Assembly: GCA_900545225.1 (NCBI GenBank)
Contig: UQXZ01000017.1
Coordinates: 1 to 28,726, forward strand
Source: an uncultured Eubacteriales bacterium
GTDB lineage: Bacteria; Bacillota; Clostridia; Lachnospirales; Lachnospiraceae
DNA length: 28,726 nt
Direction: 5' to 3'
Below the pieces are notes generated by a model. The model did not search any database and had not been told where the DNA came from. It worked only from the letters and a program-made list of their open reading frames with translations. Below, piece by piece: positions 1 to 8,862 of the stretch (position 1 is the stretch's first letter; every line of letters starts with the position of its first letter). The position numbers were made by a program, and so were the translations under genes.

Positions 1-53
1 TAAACCGACCTCCAATCGTTAGATTTTTGGTCTAACTTTTGGGGGTCGGTTCA
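1..53. mobile_element. Terminal fragment of an IS3-like insertion sequence (IS end)
   Basis: Seen: an 11-bp arm at 3-13 pairs with 41-51 (one G-U), and a nested GTTAGA (18-23)/TCTAAC (31-36) hairpin sits inside. On the minus strand the segment begins TGAACCGACCCCC and continues CCAAAAGTTAGACC, so on the plus strand it ends in CA at 53. From memory, a TG...CA terminus followed by an AAAAGTTAGAC-type motif and an internal inverted copy is common at ends of IS3/IS150-like elements in Firmicutes. Bases 1-3 (TAA) could be the stop codon of the transposase lying outside the window, which is inference. No transposase is visible here. Alternative: a plain terminator hairpin of an upstream gene. Confidence 0.5.
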
Positions 54-241
54 TATCGATTATCGGTAGGGGGTCTTTTTTATTGGAAAATAATTTGAAT
101 TTATTATTATCCAGTAAGTGTGTATAAGAGAGTGTTACATGTTTTACATGTGCATACATAGTAAGTTCTTGTGTTTAATAAAAACAAAAGTTTGTGTTAA
201 AATAATTAAAATATTTGCAAATGTATCAGAAAGGATGAGAG
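54..241 (+). promoter_or_regulatory. addB upstream region with candidate extended -10
   Basis: This 188-base AT-rich gap lies between the presumed IS end and addB. It starts with ATCGATTATCGG and a GGGGGTC (69-75) followed by six Ts, which resembles the right arm and tail of an intrinsic terminator without its left arm. Two direct copies of TTACATGT (135-142 and 144-151), each containing the palindrome ACATGT, lie mid-gap. A TG-T-TAAAAT extended -10 candidate is at 195-203, with only a weak TTTAAT (174-179) as -35. The ribosome site AAAGGA (230-235) serves the ATG at 242. No LexA-type box was found. Confidence 0.35.
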
Positions 242-3200
242 ATGTCTGTAACTTTTATCATAGGTCCTTCGGGCTCGGGAAAAACACAATTTGTATATGA
301 TTCTGCCTGCAAAAAAGCCGTGAACAGATCTGACAGTATTAAGATTATGGTTCCGGAGCAGTACACATTAGAGACGGAAAAGCAGATTATATCAAAAAGC
401 CGTACGGGTGGACTGATTAACATTAATGTAGTCAGCTTTAACCGACTTGCCTATAAGGGATTAAATAAAATCGGCGGTGGCAATATCCCTGTCATTGATG
501 AGGAAGTAAAAAATATATTTATCAGAAAAATAATCAATGAGGGAAAGGGTGCCCTGAAAATATATAACAATTCCGCACTTAAAAGAGGGGTGACAGATGA
601 ATTGAAATCTGTTATTTCAGAGCTTCTTCAGTATGGAATAGACAGCGAAAAGCTGAAAGAAGCATCTGTTAAGATCTCTGATAAAAAGCTTTCAGACAAG
701 TTATCTGATATTTCTTACATCTACGATAAATTTAAAGAATCCGTAACTGACAATAAATCAATGACTCTGGAAGAGCTTATACCAGGATTTACAAAGAGAC
801 TGTCAGAGTCTGATTATATGGATAATTCCATAGTATATCTTGATGGATATACAGGATTTACTCCTGCCCAGTACGATTTATTAAGAGTAATCATTAAGAA
901 GGCGAGAGAGGTATATATTACCGTTACTGCCAATGAGTTCGAGAGCCTTCGCAATGCAATGTCTGCAGACAGCGGAAACATGAGCCACAACAATATCGGG
1001 GATTTATTCTTTATGAGTAACGATATTATCCGCTATGTAACTGATATTGCAAAAGAAAATGAAGTAGAAATTAACGAACCTGTTTTTCTTGAAAATCCTG
1101 TCAGATATGATGAAAGAAAAGATTTAGTATTTCTTGAAAAGAATATCCTTAAAAATAACGGAGAAAGATTTTACGGTAAAGCAGAAAATATCCGCATACT
1201 GGAAACAAATACCGTTGATGAAGAATTAAAGTATGTGGCAGGCGAAATCTATGACCTGACACGAAATAAGGGACTCAGATACAGGGATATTGCGGTTGTT
1301 GCAGGAGACATTAACGGCATTGCACCATCCGTAAAAAAGATTATGAGGGACAACAACATCCCTATATTTATAGATGAGAAGTCAGGTCTTGATAATAATA
1401 AATTTCTTCAGTATATGAGATACATTTCCGAATTATCCATGGGGAAGTTTAATTACAACAATATAATAGGACTTATTAAAACAGGCATTTTTGATATTTC
1501 GGAAGAAGATATTTTCAAAATAGAAAACTATACTCTTGCTCTGGGCATTAATACTTACACTAAGTGGAACAGCGAGTGGGAGAGACGTACAAAGAAGGAA
1601 AAAGAGAGACGTGACCGCAGCGCTTTAAAGGCAGAAAGTGCCAATGGCTATACTGATGCCGATAACATCGCCAATGCAGATACGGCTGGAAGTGAAAGTG
1701 GTGCCGGTAATCATGGCTGGGAGCTTTATGATTTAGACAGACTCAATGAAATAAGAGCCTGTATTATGTCTGAGATCAATATGTTAAAGGGAGCAATGGT
1801 GGATAAGGCCGTAACTCTGAATATAGATTCCAGGGATGTAAAGTTTGAAGCCGCAGGTACCGTAGGTGAAAAGGCAGAGAGATTTATTGATTTTCTAAAT
1901 AAGAGCAATGTGGATGACAAAATAGAAAGATATATTGATTCTGTAAAAGAATTAAACCAATCTGCCCATTCTGAGAATACCCAGCTCATAGAAAAAATAT
2001 TTGATATTTTAAATAATATGAAAAATATTTTAGGAGATATGGAAGTTGATAAATCCGGATTTATGGATATGTTTGCTGCCGCTCTTGAAGGTCTTGCCAT
2101 AGGTATAATACCGCCTACAAATGACCAGGTTATTATCGGTGATATGGAGAGAACCAGACTCGGTAATGTAAAGGCTGTATTTATCATAGGAGCAAATGAG
2201 GGCAGTATTCCAAAGACTCATTCTGACGGTGGAATACTTACTGATTCCGAACGATCACGACTTGAAAGAGAAGCAGGACTCAGTCTTTCACCAAGCATAA
2301 AGGAAAGAAGCTTTATTCAGAGATTTTATATGTACCTTATGTTAACTAAAGCTTCTGATAAGTTATACATTTTATATACAAAAAAGGATGTGGGTGGTTC
2401 TTCCCTTTTCCCATCATTTTTAATAAAAGAAATCTGCGACATGTATCCTACGCTAAATCCTGAAAGGGTAAGTAATGAAGCTGCCTGTGCCAATATTATT
2501 ATTCCTAAGGCGAATTCTATTATTTTACCGGGAAGCAGTAATGCAAAAAGTATTCTTGATGCATTTAACAGAGAACTTATTGTGCCTGATGAGAGAAATA
2601 TTCTCCTTTCAGATGCACTCTACAATAGTGTTGTTAAGGGAAGTGTATCCAGATTTGAAACATTTGCAAGATGTCCTCATATGCATTTCCTGAATTATGG
2701 AATGAAACTTAAACCAAGGGAAGTATATGAATTTAATCAGATGGATATGGGTGTATTTGCACATGAAATCATGCAAATATCCATGGAGAAACTAAAGGAC
2801 GGATATATTGATCTGGCAAATATATCTGATGCTGAAACCGTAAAACTTACATCAGATATTGTTGGCTCCGTACTTGATAAATATTCATACCTTACTGAAA
2901 CAGACAGGGGATTATTCCTTAAGAAGAGCCTGGAAAGCCGTATTAACAGAAGTCTTCTGGCTAACATTGCCCAGATTAAGGGTTCAGGATTCATGCCTGA
3001 CAGGCTTGAGCAGGGTTATTCGTACAATATGGCTCTTGAAAATGGTGACAGAATCTCATTCAGTGGAATAATCGACAGAATTGATATGTGTACCAATGAA
3101 GATGATAAATATATTAGAGTTATAGATTATAAAACAGGTAACAGATATATTGATTTAAATGATGTCTATGACGGAAGACAGCTTCAGATGCTTATGTACC

Positions 3201-3748
3201 TTGAGGGTGCGATTCAAAGCATATACAAAGACGAAACAATCATTCCTGCGGGAGTATTTATCAGTCATATAAATGATCCTGTTATTGAATATGAGAATGT
3301 AAGCTCAGATGTTGATACTGAGATACAGAAGGAACTTTCTCTAAGTGGAATCATTAATTCAGATCCCGACATAATTGAGCTTCTGGACCGTGCAAAAACA
3401 AGTAATCTTATTGATAAAGTGAAGTTTAAAAAGGATGGCTCCATGAGCAAATCAAGTGCGATTATGATGTCCACAGAGCAGTTTGTCGCAGCAAGAAACT
3501 TTGAGGTTTTAAAGATAAAATCCATAGGTAAGAAAATATTGCACGGTGATATTGAACCGCGTCCATATAAAAAACAGGTTGCGGATGTAAAGAATCCTAA
3601 GGAAAATACCGCATGTCAGTATTGCGATTATGGCAATATCTGTTCATTTTCATATGACAACAAGGCATTTAAATATAATAACTGCAGCAAAATGAAAACA
3701 GATGAAATTATTAATTTAATAACATTAAAAGGAGAGAATAATGAGTAA
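242..3748 (+). CDS. addB: ATP-dependent helicase/nuclease subunit B (AddB)
   Basis: This is the AddB subunit of the AddAB complex, which processes double-strand DNA ends for RecA-dependent repair and recognises Chi in Firmicutes. The 1168-aa length fits the family. Visible features are a Walker A motif GPSGSGKT at residues 8-15, the C-terminal RecB-like nuclease motif VIDYKTG (D962, K964), and four cysteines, C811 (in RCPHMHF) and C1125, C1128, C1134 (CQYCDYGNIC). These match the known AddB 4Fe-4S arrangement that flanks the nuclease domain. An Ala/Asp/Gly/Ser-rich stretch around residues 463-490 looks like a low-complexity insertion. The start ATG follows an AAAGGA site. The gene overlaps addA by 8 bases, so the two are co-transcribed and probably translationally coupled. 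Confidence 0.96.
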   Translation: MSVTFIIGPSGSGKTQFVYDSACKKAVNRSDSIKIMVPEQYTLETEKQIISKSRTGGLININVVSFNRLAYKGLNKIGGGNIPVIDEEVKNIFIRKIINEGKGALKIYNNSALKRGVTDELKSVISELLQYGIDSEKLKEASVKISDKKLSDKLSDISYIYDKFKESVTDNKSMTLEELIPGFTKRLSESDYMDNSIVYLDGYTGFTPAQYDLLRVIIKKAREVYITVTANEFESLRNAMSADSGNMSHNNIGDLFFMSNDIIRYVTDIAKENEVEINEPVFLENPVRYDERKDLVFLEKNILKNNGERFYGKAENIRILETNTVDEELKYVAGEIYDLTRNKGLRYRDIAVVAGDINGIAPSVKKIMRDNNIPIFIDEKSGLDNNKFLQYMRYISELSMGKFNYNNIIGLIKTGIFDISEEDIFKIENYTLALGINTYTKWNSEWERRTKKEKERRDRSALKAESANGYTDADNIANADTAGSESGAGNHGWELYDLDRLNEIRACIMSEINMLKGAMVDKAVTLNIDSRDVKFEAAGTVGEKAERFIDFLNKSNVDDKIERYIDSVKELNQSAHSENTQLIEKIFDILNNMKNILGDMEVDKSGFMDMFAAALEGLAIGIIPPTNDQVIIGDMERTRLGNVKAVFIIGANEGSIPKTHSDGGILTDSERSRLEREAGLSLSPSIKERSFIQRFYMYLMLTKASDKLYILYTKKDVGGSSLFPSFLIKEICDMYPTLNPERVSNEAACANIIIPKANSIILPGSSNAKSILDAFNRELIVPDERNILLSDALYNSVVKGSVSRFETFARCPHMHFLNYGMKLKPREVYEFNQMDMGVFAHEIMQISMEKLKDGYIDLANISDAETVKLTSDIVGSVLDKYSYLTETDRGLFLKKSLESRINRSLLANIAQIKGSGFMPDRLEQGYSYNMALENGDRISFSGIIDRIDMCTNEDDKYIRVIDYKTGNRYIDLNDVYDGRQLQMLMYLEGAIQSIYKDETIIPAGVFISHINDPVIEYENVSSDVDTEIQKELSLSGIINSDPDIIELLDRAKTSNLIDKVKFKKDGSMSKSSAIMMSTEQFVAARNFEVLKIKSIGKKILHGDIEPRPYKKQVADVKNPKENTACQYCDYGNICSFSYDNKAFKYNNCSKMKTDEIINLITLKGENNE

Positions 3749-6700
3749 CAGATGGACAAATGCTCAGCTCGAAGCTATTAATAACTCGGGCCATAATCTC
3801 CTAATTTCAGCCGCTGCCGGTTCAGGTAAGACAGCGGTTCTCGTTGAGAGAATATGTAATAAGATAATTAACGAAGGAATAAGCGTGGATGACATTGTTG
3901 TCGTTACCTTTACAAAAGCAGCGGCAGCGGAAATGAAGACACGACTCAGAAATAAAATAAATGATGAACTCGCAGAAGCAATAAAGAATAATGACACTGC
4001 ATTAAAGGAGAGACTGCTCCAGCAGAAGGTTTTATTGCTTGATGCTAAAATTACAACTATAGACAGCTTCTGTCTTGATATTGTTAAAACATATTTTGAG
4101 GAAGCAGGTGTTGAACCGGGCTTCAGAACTCCTGATGCGGCAGAAATGGAGCTTATAAAGCAGGATGCCTATGATGAGTTAATTGATGAATTATCATTTG
4201 AAAATGATTCTGATTTATTTGATCTCATTGAGGTCTATGGTGATGTACGAAAAGTAAATATTAAAGACATTTTAGATAAAATCTACACGGCAGGTCTTTC
4301 CAAGCCATGGCCTAAGGAATGGCTGGAGAGCTTATACAGATCTGAAGACGACAATGTTGATGAGGTACATTTACAGTCATATATTGATGATATCAAGAAA
4401 AAGGTAAGTAACGGATATCAGGAAGCCGTTAACCTTTTACAGCGAATGCCTGAAACTGAAAAGTTAAATGATCTTAAATCATTCGCATATGAAGAACTGT
4501 CCGTGATTAATAGCTTCCTTGAGACAGAGGATGTTAACCTAAGCCTTCAGTTTATCCTTAACAATATAGAATTTAAGAGATTTCCAAGTCTGCGCAATCT
4601 GGAAGATTATGAGGCTGAAGCAAAGGATAAGTATAAAGATATCCGAGACAGTATTAAGGAACTATTGTCAGATAAGTTCTTAATGCAGTTAAAGGATGAA
4701 GCTTGTGAAAATATAAGAGATATCGAGATAAATGTAACAAACAGTCTTCTTAACATGGTTAAAAGATATTCCGAAAAAATAGATAAGGAAAAGAAGAGAA
4801 AGAAACTTGTTACATTTAGTGATATGGAACATCTGGCTCTTGAAGTACTTGCAAAGCACGGAACAAGTGAACCAAGTGAGATTGCCATTGCACTTAAGGA
4901 AAAATATAACGAAATTATGGTGGATGAATATCAGGACAGTAATGATATTCAGGAGACCATACTCAGTGTTATTTCAAAGGATGGCAGCGGTAACAGATAT
5001 ATCGTAGGAGATGTAAAGCAGAGTATATACGGATTCAGAAGTGCCAAGCCGGATATATTTATGGGATTTTACGACTCATTTGATCTTTCAAAGTGCAGTA
5101 TAGAGAGCAATTGTGATCTTTCATCAGAATTTAAGGAATATGATGAAGAATCCATCGGCGAAACAGTTCTTTTACAGAATAACTTCCGAAGCCGACAGGG
5201 AGTTGTTGACAGCACAAATGCCTGCTTTAAAGCACTCTTTAACAGGGAATATAATTCCATGGATTATACAGCAAGAGATGAGCTTGTATGCAGTGCATCA
5301 TTTCCTGAAAATGAAAATGTACCGGGAGAGACATTTGCCGGTGAAAATGGCATATGTGAGATCTATCCGATTCTGTATGCAAAAAACGGTGTGAAAAGTA
5401 TTCGTAAAGAAGCTTTGTTTATTGCCAATAAAATTAAAAAATTAATGGATTCCAATACATTAGTTTATGACAAGGATGAGGGCAGATACAGACCGATAAA
5501 ATACAGGGATATTGTTCTGCTTGCAAGAAATAATACGAGAGCAAGACAGTATGTGGAAATACTGATGAACGAGGGTATATCAGTATATGCGGAAAGTTCA
5601 GTAAGCTTTCTTGATACATATGAGATTAAGCCGGTTATTTCTCTTTTATCAGTTATAGATAATCCTCATCAGGATATTCCTCTTATGGGTGCCATGACAG
5701 GTTATTTTGGCGGATTTACACAGACTGAAGCAGCAATTATAAAATCATTTTCACCGGAACTTGGTTTATACGAATCTCTTCTTAATTACATTGGGGAGTA
5801 TGAAGGCCCACATATTCAGGAAGGTGTGGAAGAAGATGTGTCCATTCAGAAAGACATGGAAGTGGATACTGGTGCTCAGAAAAACACAGATAGCCCGGAT
5901 ACAGCCATTCAGGAAAAGATAAGAACATTTCTTAAGAGAGTGGAAAAGTACAGAAAAATGCTTCTTACTGACGGTGTTCATGATCTTATCTGGAATATTA
6001 TTTACAGCACGGGATATTTTGATTTTATAAGTAATCTGGAATCTCCTGAAATAAGAATTGCCAATATAAACTTCTTGCTTAGTAATGCGTTGTCATTTGA
6101 AAAGTCAAACTATAACAGTCTGTTCCAGTTCTTAAAATATATCGAGAAAATTATAAAGGATGATATAGAGATTGGTTCAGGAAGTGTAATAGATGAAAAT
6201 GATGATGTTGTAAGATTTATGACTATTCACAAATCTAAGGGACTTGAGTTCCCTGTTGTATTTCTTGTAAATATGACAGGAATGTTTAACATGACTGACA
6301 ACAGAAGTAAGGTCATTGTCGCAGATGATGCCATAGGCCTTGACGTTGTTGATAAAGACACAAGAGTTAAATATAGAACTGTAATTAAAGAGTCCATTAA
6401 GAAAAAGGTTAAGAAAGATCTTATATCAGAGGAAATGCGGCTTCTCTATGTTGCCATGACAAGAGCAAGGGAAAAACTATATCTTGTGGGTTGTGTAGAT
6501 GAAGATAAGATGGAAAAGTACAAATCCGAAGCTCTGGAAGGTAATGAAAAACTTTCATATATGAGATGTGACAGTCTGAACTCATATTTCGACATGGTTA
6601 TGCCGGCGGTTTTAAATAGAAATAACAGTGACTATTTTAAACTGAAAGAAGTATGGGATAGCAATATTCTGTCAAATCCGGATGCGCATATTACTATAGA

Positions 6701-7502
6701 CAATGTTGATGGGGATAAAACTAAAAAATGTGAAAGACTTGCCCGGATTCCATATGCGTATGAGGATGAAACCCATAACAGACCAAAGATTTCCGTATCA
6801 GAATTGATGAGTGGAAATATTAATCTGTCAGATTATGAATTTGATGAGTATTTCAATATTTATAAGGACAGAAGTGATGATGGTAATGAAGCTACTGCAG
6901 TAGATGAAGATGTGGTAGGTAAAGCTTTGACTTCAGACATTGCAAATTCCAACCATGTATCAAAGTACAACAGAAAAACTCAGAACACATCCGCAAGCAG
7001 AGGTACTGCATATCACAAGGTAATGGAGTGCCTGGACTTTAACAATGCATCTACACTGGAAGATATTGATTCCCAGATTGTTGCTATGGAAGCAGAGGGT
7101 CTCCTTACAAAAGAAGCTGCACAGAGCATTTATAAGAGAGATATTCTTACACTTGTAAGTAGTGAATTCGGAAAAGTGATAGCCGATGCCCAAAATAAGA
7201 ATGTTCTTCACAGAGAGCAGGAATTCATGATAGGTATTCCTAAGGAAGATGGGGATGACATCCTTATAGTGCAGGGGGCCATCGATATGTATATTGAATA
7301 TGAAGATCATATTGTTTTAATTGATTTTAAAACAGACAATGTACGACGTAATAAAAATCCAGAAGATATACTTGTGGACAGGTATAGTGAACAGATTTAT
7401 TATTATTCAAAGGCGCTGGAGCAGGTTACTGAGAAAAAGGTAACTGAAAAATATATTTATTCCTTCTGTCTTGGAAAAGTAATAGCTGTAAACATGGATT
7501 AA
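3741..7502 (+). CDS. addA: ATP-dependent helicase/nuclease subunit A (AddA)
   Basis: AddA is the UvrD-like (SF1A) 3'-5' helicase plus nuclease subunit of AddAB. Family motifs appear in order in the 1253-aa product: Walker A AAAGSGKT (24-31), Walker B DEYQDS (395-400), GDVKQSIYGFR (from 423), MTIHKSKGLEFP (from 827), LLYVAMTRAREKL (from 901), and a C-terminal RecB nuclease motif LIDFKTD (D1195, K1197). The ribosome site GGAGA (3731-3735) lies inside the end of addB and the genes overlap by 8 bases. Between helicase motifs, residues about 690-720 form a Gln/Glu/Lys/Asp-rich segment with three related IQ(E/K) units, coded by near-repeats of ATTCAGGAA, probably a surface loop that varies among relatives. 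All catalytic motifs are intact. Confidence 0.97.
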   Translation: MSNRWTNAQLEAINNSGHNLLISAAAGSGKTAVLVERICNKIINEGISVDDIVVVTFTKAAAAEMKTRLRNKINDELAEAIKNNDTALKERLLQQKVLLLDAKITTIDSFCLDIVKTYFEEAGVEPGFRTPDAAEMELIKQDAYDELIDELSFENDSDLFDLIEVYGDVRKVNIKDILDKIYTAGLSKPWPKEWLESLYRSEDDNVDEVHLQSYIDDIKKKVSNGYQEAVNLLQRMPETEKLNDLKSFAYEELSVINSFLETEDVNLSLQFILNNIEFKRFPSLRNLEDYEAEAKDKYKDIRDSIKELLSDKFLMQLKDEACENIRDIEINVTNSLLNMVKRYSEKIDKEKKRKKLVTFSDMEHLALEVLAKHGTSEPSEIAIALKEKYNEIMVDEYQDSNDIQETILSVISKDGSGNRYIVGDVKQSIYGFRSAKPDIFMGFYDSFDLSKCSIESNCDLSSEFKEYDEESIGETVLLQNNFRSRQGVVDSTNACFKALFNREYNSMDYTARDELVCSASFPENENVPGETFAGENGICEIYPILYAKNGVKSIRKEALFIANKIKKLMDSNTLVYDKDEGRYRPIKYRDIVLLARNNTRARQYVEILMNEGISVYAESSVSFLDTYEIKPVISLLSVIDNPHQDIPLMGAMTGYFGGFTQTEAAIIKSFSPELGLYESLLNYIGEYEGPHIQEGVEEDVSIQKDMEVDTGAQKNTDSPDTAIQEKIRTFLKRVEKYRKMLLTDGVHDLIWNIIYSTGYFDFISNLESPEIRIANINFLLSNALSFEKSNYNSLFQFLKYIEKIIKDDIEIGSGSVIDENDDVVRFMTIHKSKGLEFPVVFLVNMTGMFNMTDNRSKVIVADDAIGLDVVDKDTRVKYRTVIKESIKKKVKKDLISEEMRLLYVAMTRAREKLYLVGCVDEDKMEKYKSEALEGNEKLSYMRCDSLNSYFDMVMPAVLNRNNSDYFKLKEVWDSNILSNPDAHITIDNVDGDKTKKCERLARIPYAYEDETHNRPKISVSELMSGNINLSDYEFDEYFNIYKDRSDDGNEATAVDEDVVGKALTSDIANSNHVSKYNRKTQNTSASRGTAYHKVMECLDFNNASTLEDIDSQIVAMEAEGLLTKEAAQSIYKRDILTLVSSEFGKVIADAQNKNVLHREQEFMIGIPKEDGDDILIVQGAIDMYIEYEDHIVLIDFKTDNVRRNKNPEDILVDRYSEQIYYYSKALEQVTEKKVTEKYIYSFCLGKVIAVNMD

Positions 7503-7536
7503 GTAATTTCCCATTCATGGAATGTACCATTAATAT

Positions 7537-7567
7537 AACCCCCAAAAGGCTATTTCTGGGGGTTTCG
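7537..7567 (+). terminator. Stem-loop terminator after addA
   Basis: AACCCCCA (7537-7544) pairs perfectly with TGGGGGTT (7557-7564) across a 12-base loop, 35 bases after the addA stop. The following T run is short (TTTC), so termination may be partial. The stem separates the addAB operon from the tRNA promoter. Confidence 0.6.
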
Positions 7568-7619
7568 GAAGGGTATTTAATTGCATATAAAAAAATATTA
7601 AAAATATTTAAAAAAACAG

Positions 7620-7648
7620 TTGCATTATTTTTGCGGCTTGTATATAAT
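7620..7648 (+). promoter_or_regulatory. Promoter of the tRNA-Lys gene
   Basis: TTGCAT (7620-7625), 17 bases, then a perfect TATAAT (7643-7648). This is near-consensus for the housekeeping sigma factor, and the predicted start (about 7655) lies 30 bases before the tRNA. The short leader holds CTTGTC and GACAAAG, which can fold into a small hairpin. Confidence 0.8.
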
Positions 7649-7683
7649 AACCCTTGTCGTTGACAAAGACGGCAAGGAAATAA

Positions 7684-7756
7684 GCACCGTTAGCTCAGTT
7701 GGTAGAGCACCTGACTCTTAATCAGGGTGTCCAGGGTTCGAGCCCCTGACGGTGTA
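7684..7756 (+). tRNA. tRNA-Lys (anticodon CTT)
   Basis: The 73-base sequence folds as a full cloverleaf. The acceptor arm is GCACCGT with ACGGTGT, the D arm GCTC/GAGC, the anticodon stem CCTGA/TCAGG with loop CTCTTAA (anticodon CTT, reading AAG), and the T arm CAGGG/CCCTG with loop TTCGAGC, plus discriminator A. The first acceptor pair is G1-U72. CCA is not encoded (CTT follows), so it must be added by the CCA-adding enzyme. AAG is the dominant lysine codon in several nearby genes. The gene stands alone with its own promoter and terminator. Confidence 0.97.
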
Positions 7757-7764
7757 CTTTATAT

Positions 7765-7812
7765 AGGTCCTTTGATTTGATGTGCGGTCTTGTCAATGGA
7801 CTTATTTTTTTG
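7765..7812 (+). terminator. Terminator of the tRNA-Lys transcript
   Basis: AGGTCC (7765-7770) pairs with GGACTT (7798-7803), extended inward by TTGA/TCAA after one T-T mismatch, and followed by ATTTTTTTG. It lies 9 bases after the tRNA. Confidence 0.7.
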
Positions 7813-7880
7813 TCTTTTATAAAATGTATTATTCAATTAAATTGCATGCAATACAATATACAATCTATTATAAGTGTGTA

Positions 7881-7912
7881 TTGTAAAGACTGATAATCAT
7901 TACTAATATAAT
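7881..7912 (+). promoter_or_regulatory. Candidate promoter of the acidic 237-aa protein gene
   Basis: TTGTAA (7881-7886), 17 bases, TAATAT (7904-7909). An alternative TATAAT at 7907-7912 has 20-base spacing. Either choice gives a 5' leader of about 60 bases that contains a small GGTC/GACC hairpin (7921-7938). Confidence 0.5.
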
Positions 7913-7976
7913 TACATACAGGTCGTTAAGAAAAGACCATATTAAATAGTACGATAATACAAAGGGGTTCTTAATA

Positions 7977-8690
7977 ATGAGTAAGACAGTTCAGGATATT
8001 TTAAACGAATTAGAAATAGAAGAAGTAGTTAACGCAGTTCTTAGTGACAATGCACCAACAGAAGAGAAGGAAGAGTTAACAAATGCTCTTGCAAGACTTA
8101 AGGAAATGGAAGTTGCAGACGATAACGACAGCGTTATGATCGGTGTTTGCCACAAGGATAACGGAACAGGTGAGAACAAGGTTCATTACTACACAGGTAA
8201 CATCAGAAACTTCGGTAAGAATGATGAATTTGAAAATGTAACATTTGACCAGATCGATGAGAACGCAGGAATTTTCGCTAAGGAGCTTCTTGAGAAGAAC
8301 ATCGTTCCTGTATCAGATGCTATGGCATTCCAGGATTGGGCAGACGTAATCGGCGCAAGTGTTGCAGAAAGCAATGTTGATAAGTACGGAAAGCTTCAGT
8401 TCATCGCTGACATCATTTCAGAGCTTACATTCTTAGGTTATGACGAAGAAGCTCTTGAAGAGGTACGTGCAGGTCTTAAGGCATTCTCAGAAGATACAAA
8501 GAAGAATGGTAACAAGACATTTGAGGAAATGAAAGCTACACCTGAAGGTGCTCACCACCTCTTAAGTGGTATCGGTCTTAACGATAAGAGCGAAGAGAAG
8601 GAGCTTGCAAAGATCCAGGCTACTAAGGACGTATTAAAGGAAAAAATCGTTGAATACCAGCACATCTTAGATGTATTAGAGAACTTATAA
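7977..8690 (+). CDS. Acidic soluble protein of unknown function (237 aa)
   Basis: I do not recognise this family. The product is 237 aa, very rich in Glu and Asp, with no signal peptide or membrane segment, so it should be cytoplasmic. The N-terminal part (1-50) and the C-terminal part (about 200-237, LAKIQATKDVLKEKIVEYQH) look helical and perhaps coiled-coil. The middle holds an IVPVSDAMAFQDWADVIG stretch followed by a Leu/Ala-rich helical segment. Start choice is clear: AAAGGGG (7961-7967) lies 9 bases before the ATG. Codons are strongly biased to AAG, CTT, GTT and AAC, more than in addAB, which suggests high expression. It has its own promoter and an unusually strong terminator, so it forms a single-gene unit. 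Confidence 0.85.
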   Translation: MSKTVQDILNELEIEEVVNAVLSDNAPTEEKEELTNALARLKEMEVADDNDSVMIGVCHKDNGTGENKVHYYTGNIRNFGKNDEFENVTFDQIDENAGIFAKELLEKNIVPVSDAMAFQDWADVIGASVAESNVDKYGKLQFIADIISELTFLGYDEEALEEVRAGLKAFSEDTKKNGNKTFEEMKATPEGAHHLLSGIGLNDKSEEKELAKIQATKDVLKEKIVEYQHILDVLENL

Positions 8691-8721
8691 TTCTAAATTA
8701 TTCCTAACCATTTCATACAAT

Positions 8722-8763
8722 AAAAGCTGTAAGTATTGAAATCTCAATACTTACAGCTTTTTT
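8722..8763. terminator. Strong bidirectional intrinsic terminator
   Basis: An 18-bp perfect stem, AAAAGCTGTAAGTATTGA (8722-8739) with its complement at 8744-8761, closes a 4-base AATC loop and ends in six Ts. On the minus strand the stem is followed by the T-rich TTTTATTGTATG, so it can also stop the convergent patatin transcript about 100 bases past its end. Confidence 0.92.
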
Positions 8764-8862
8764 AATTAAAAATTATGACTTTATAAAGCTAAAGACTCAA
8801 AAAGTAAAAACTTAGAAAGTATATGGCTTTATAAATCAATGCCGGCTCATGGCTTGTCAGGA

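Noticed and set aside
118..300. 60-aa reading frame overlapping the addB start
   Set aside because: No ribosome site; it overlaps the Walker A region of addB in another frame.
1726..2187. 153-aa minus-strand reading frame inside addB
   Set aside because: It is antisense to well-supported AddB coding sequence, with no ribosome site and no recognisable domain.
6960..7310. 116-aa minus-strand frame in addA
   Set aside because: It is antisense to the AddA nuclease domain, with biased composition and no start signal.
8779..8835. Two CTTTATAAA copies between the convergent genes as a functional repeat
   Set aside because: Short AT-rich words in AT-rich DNA; no further symmetry.
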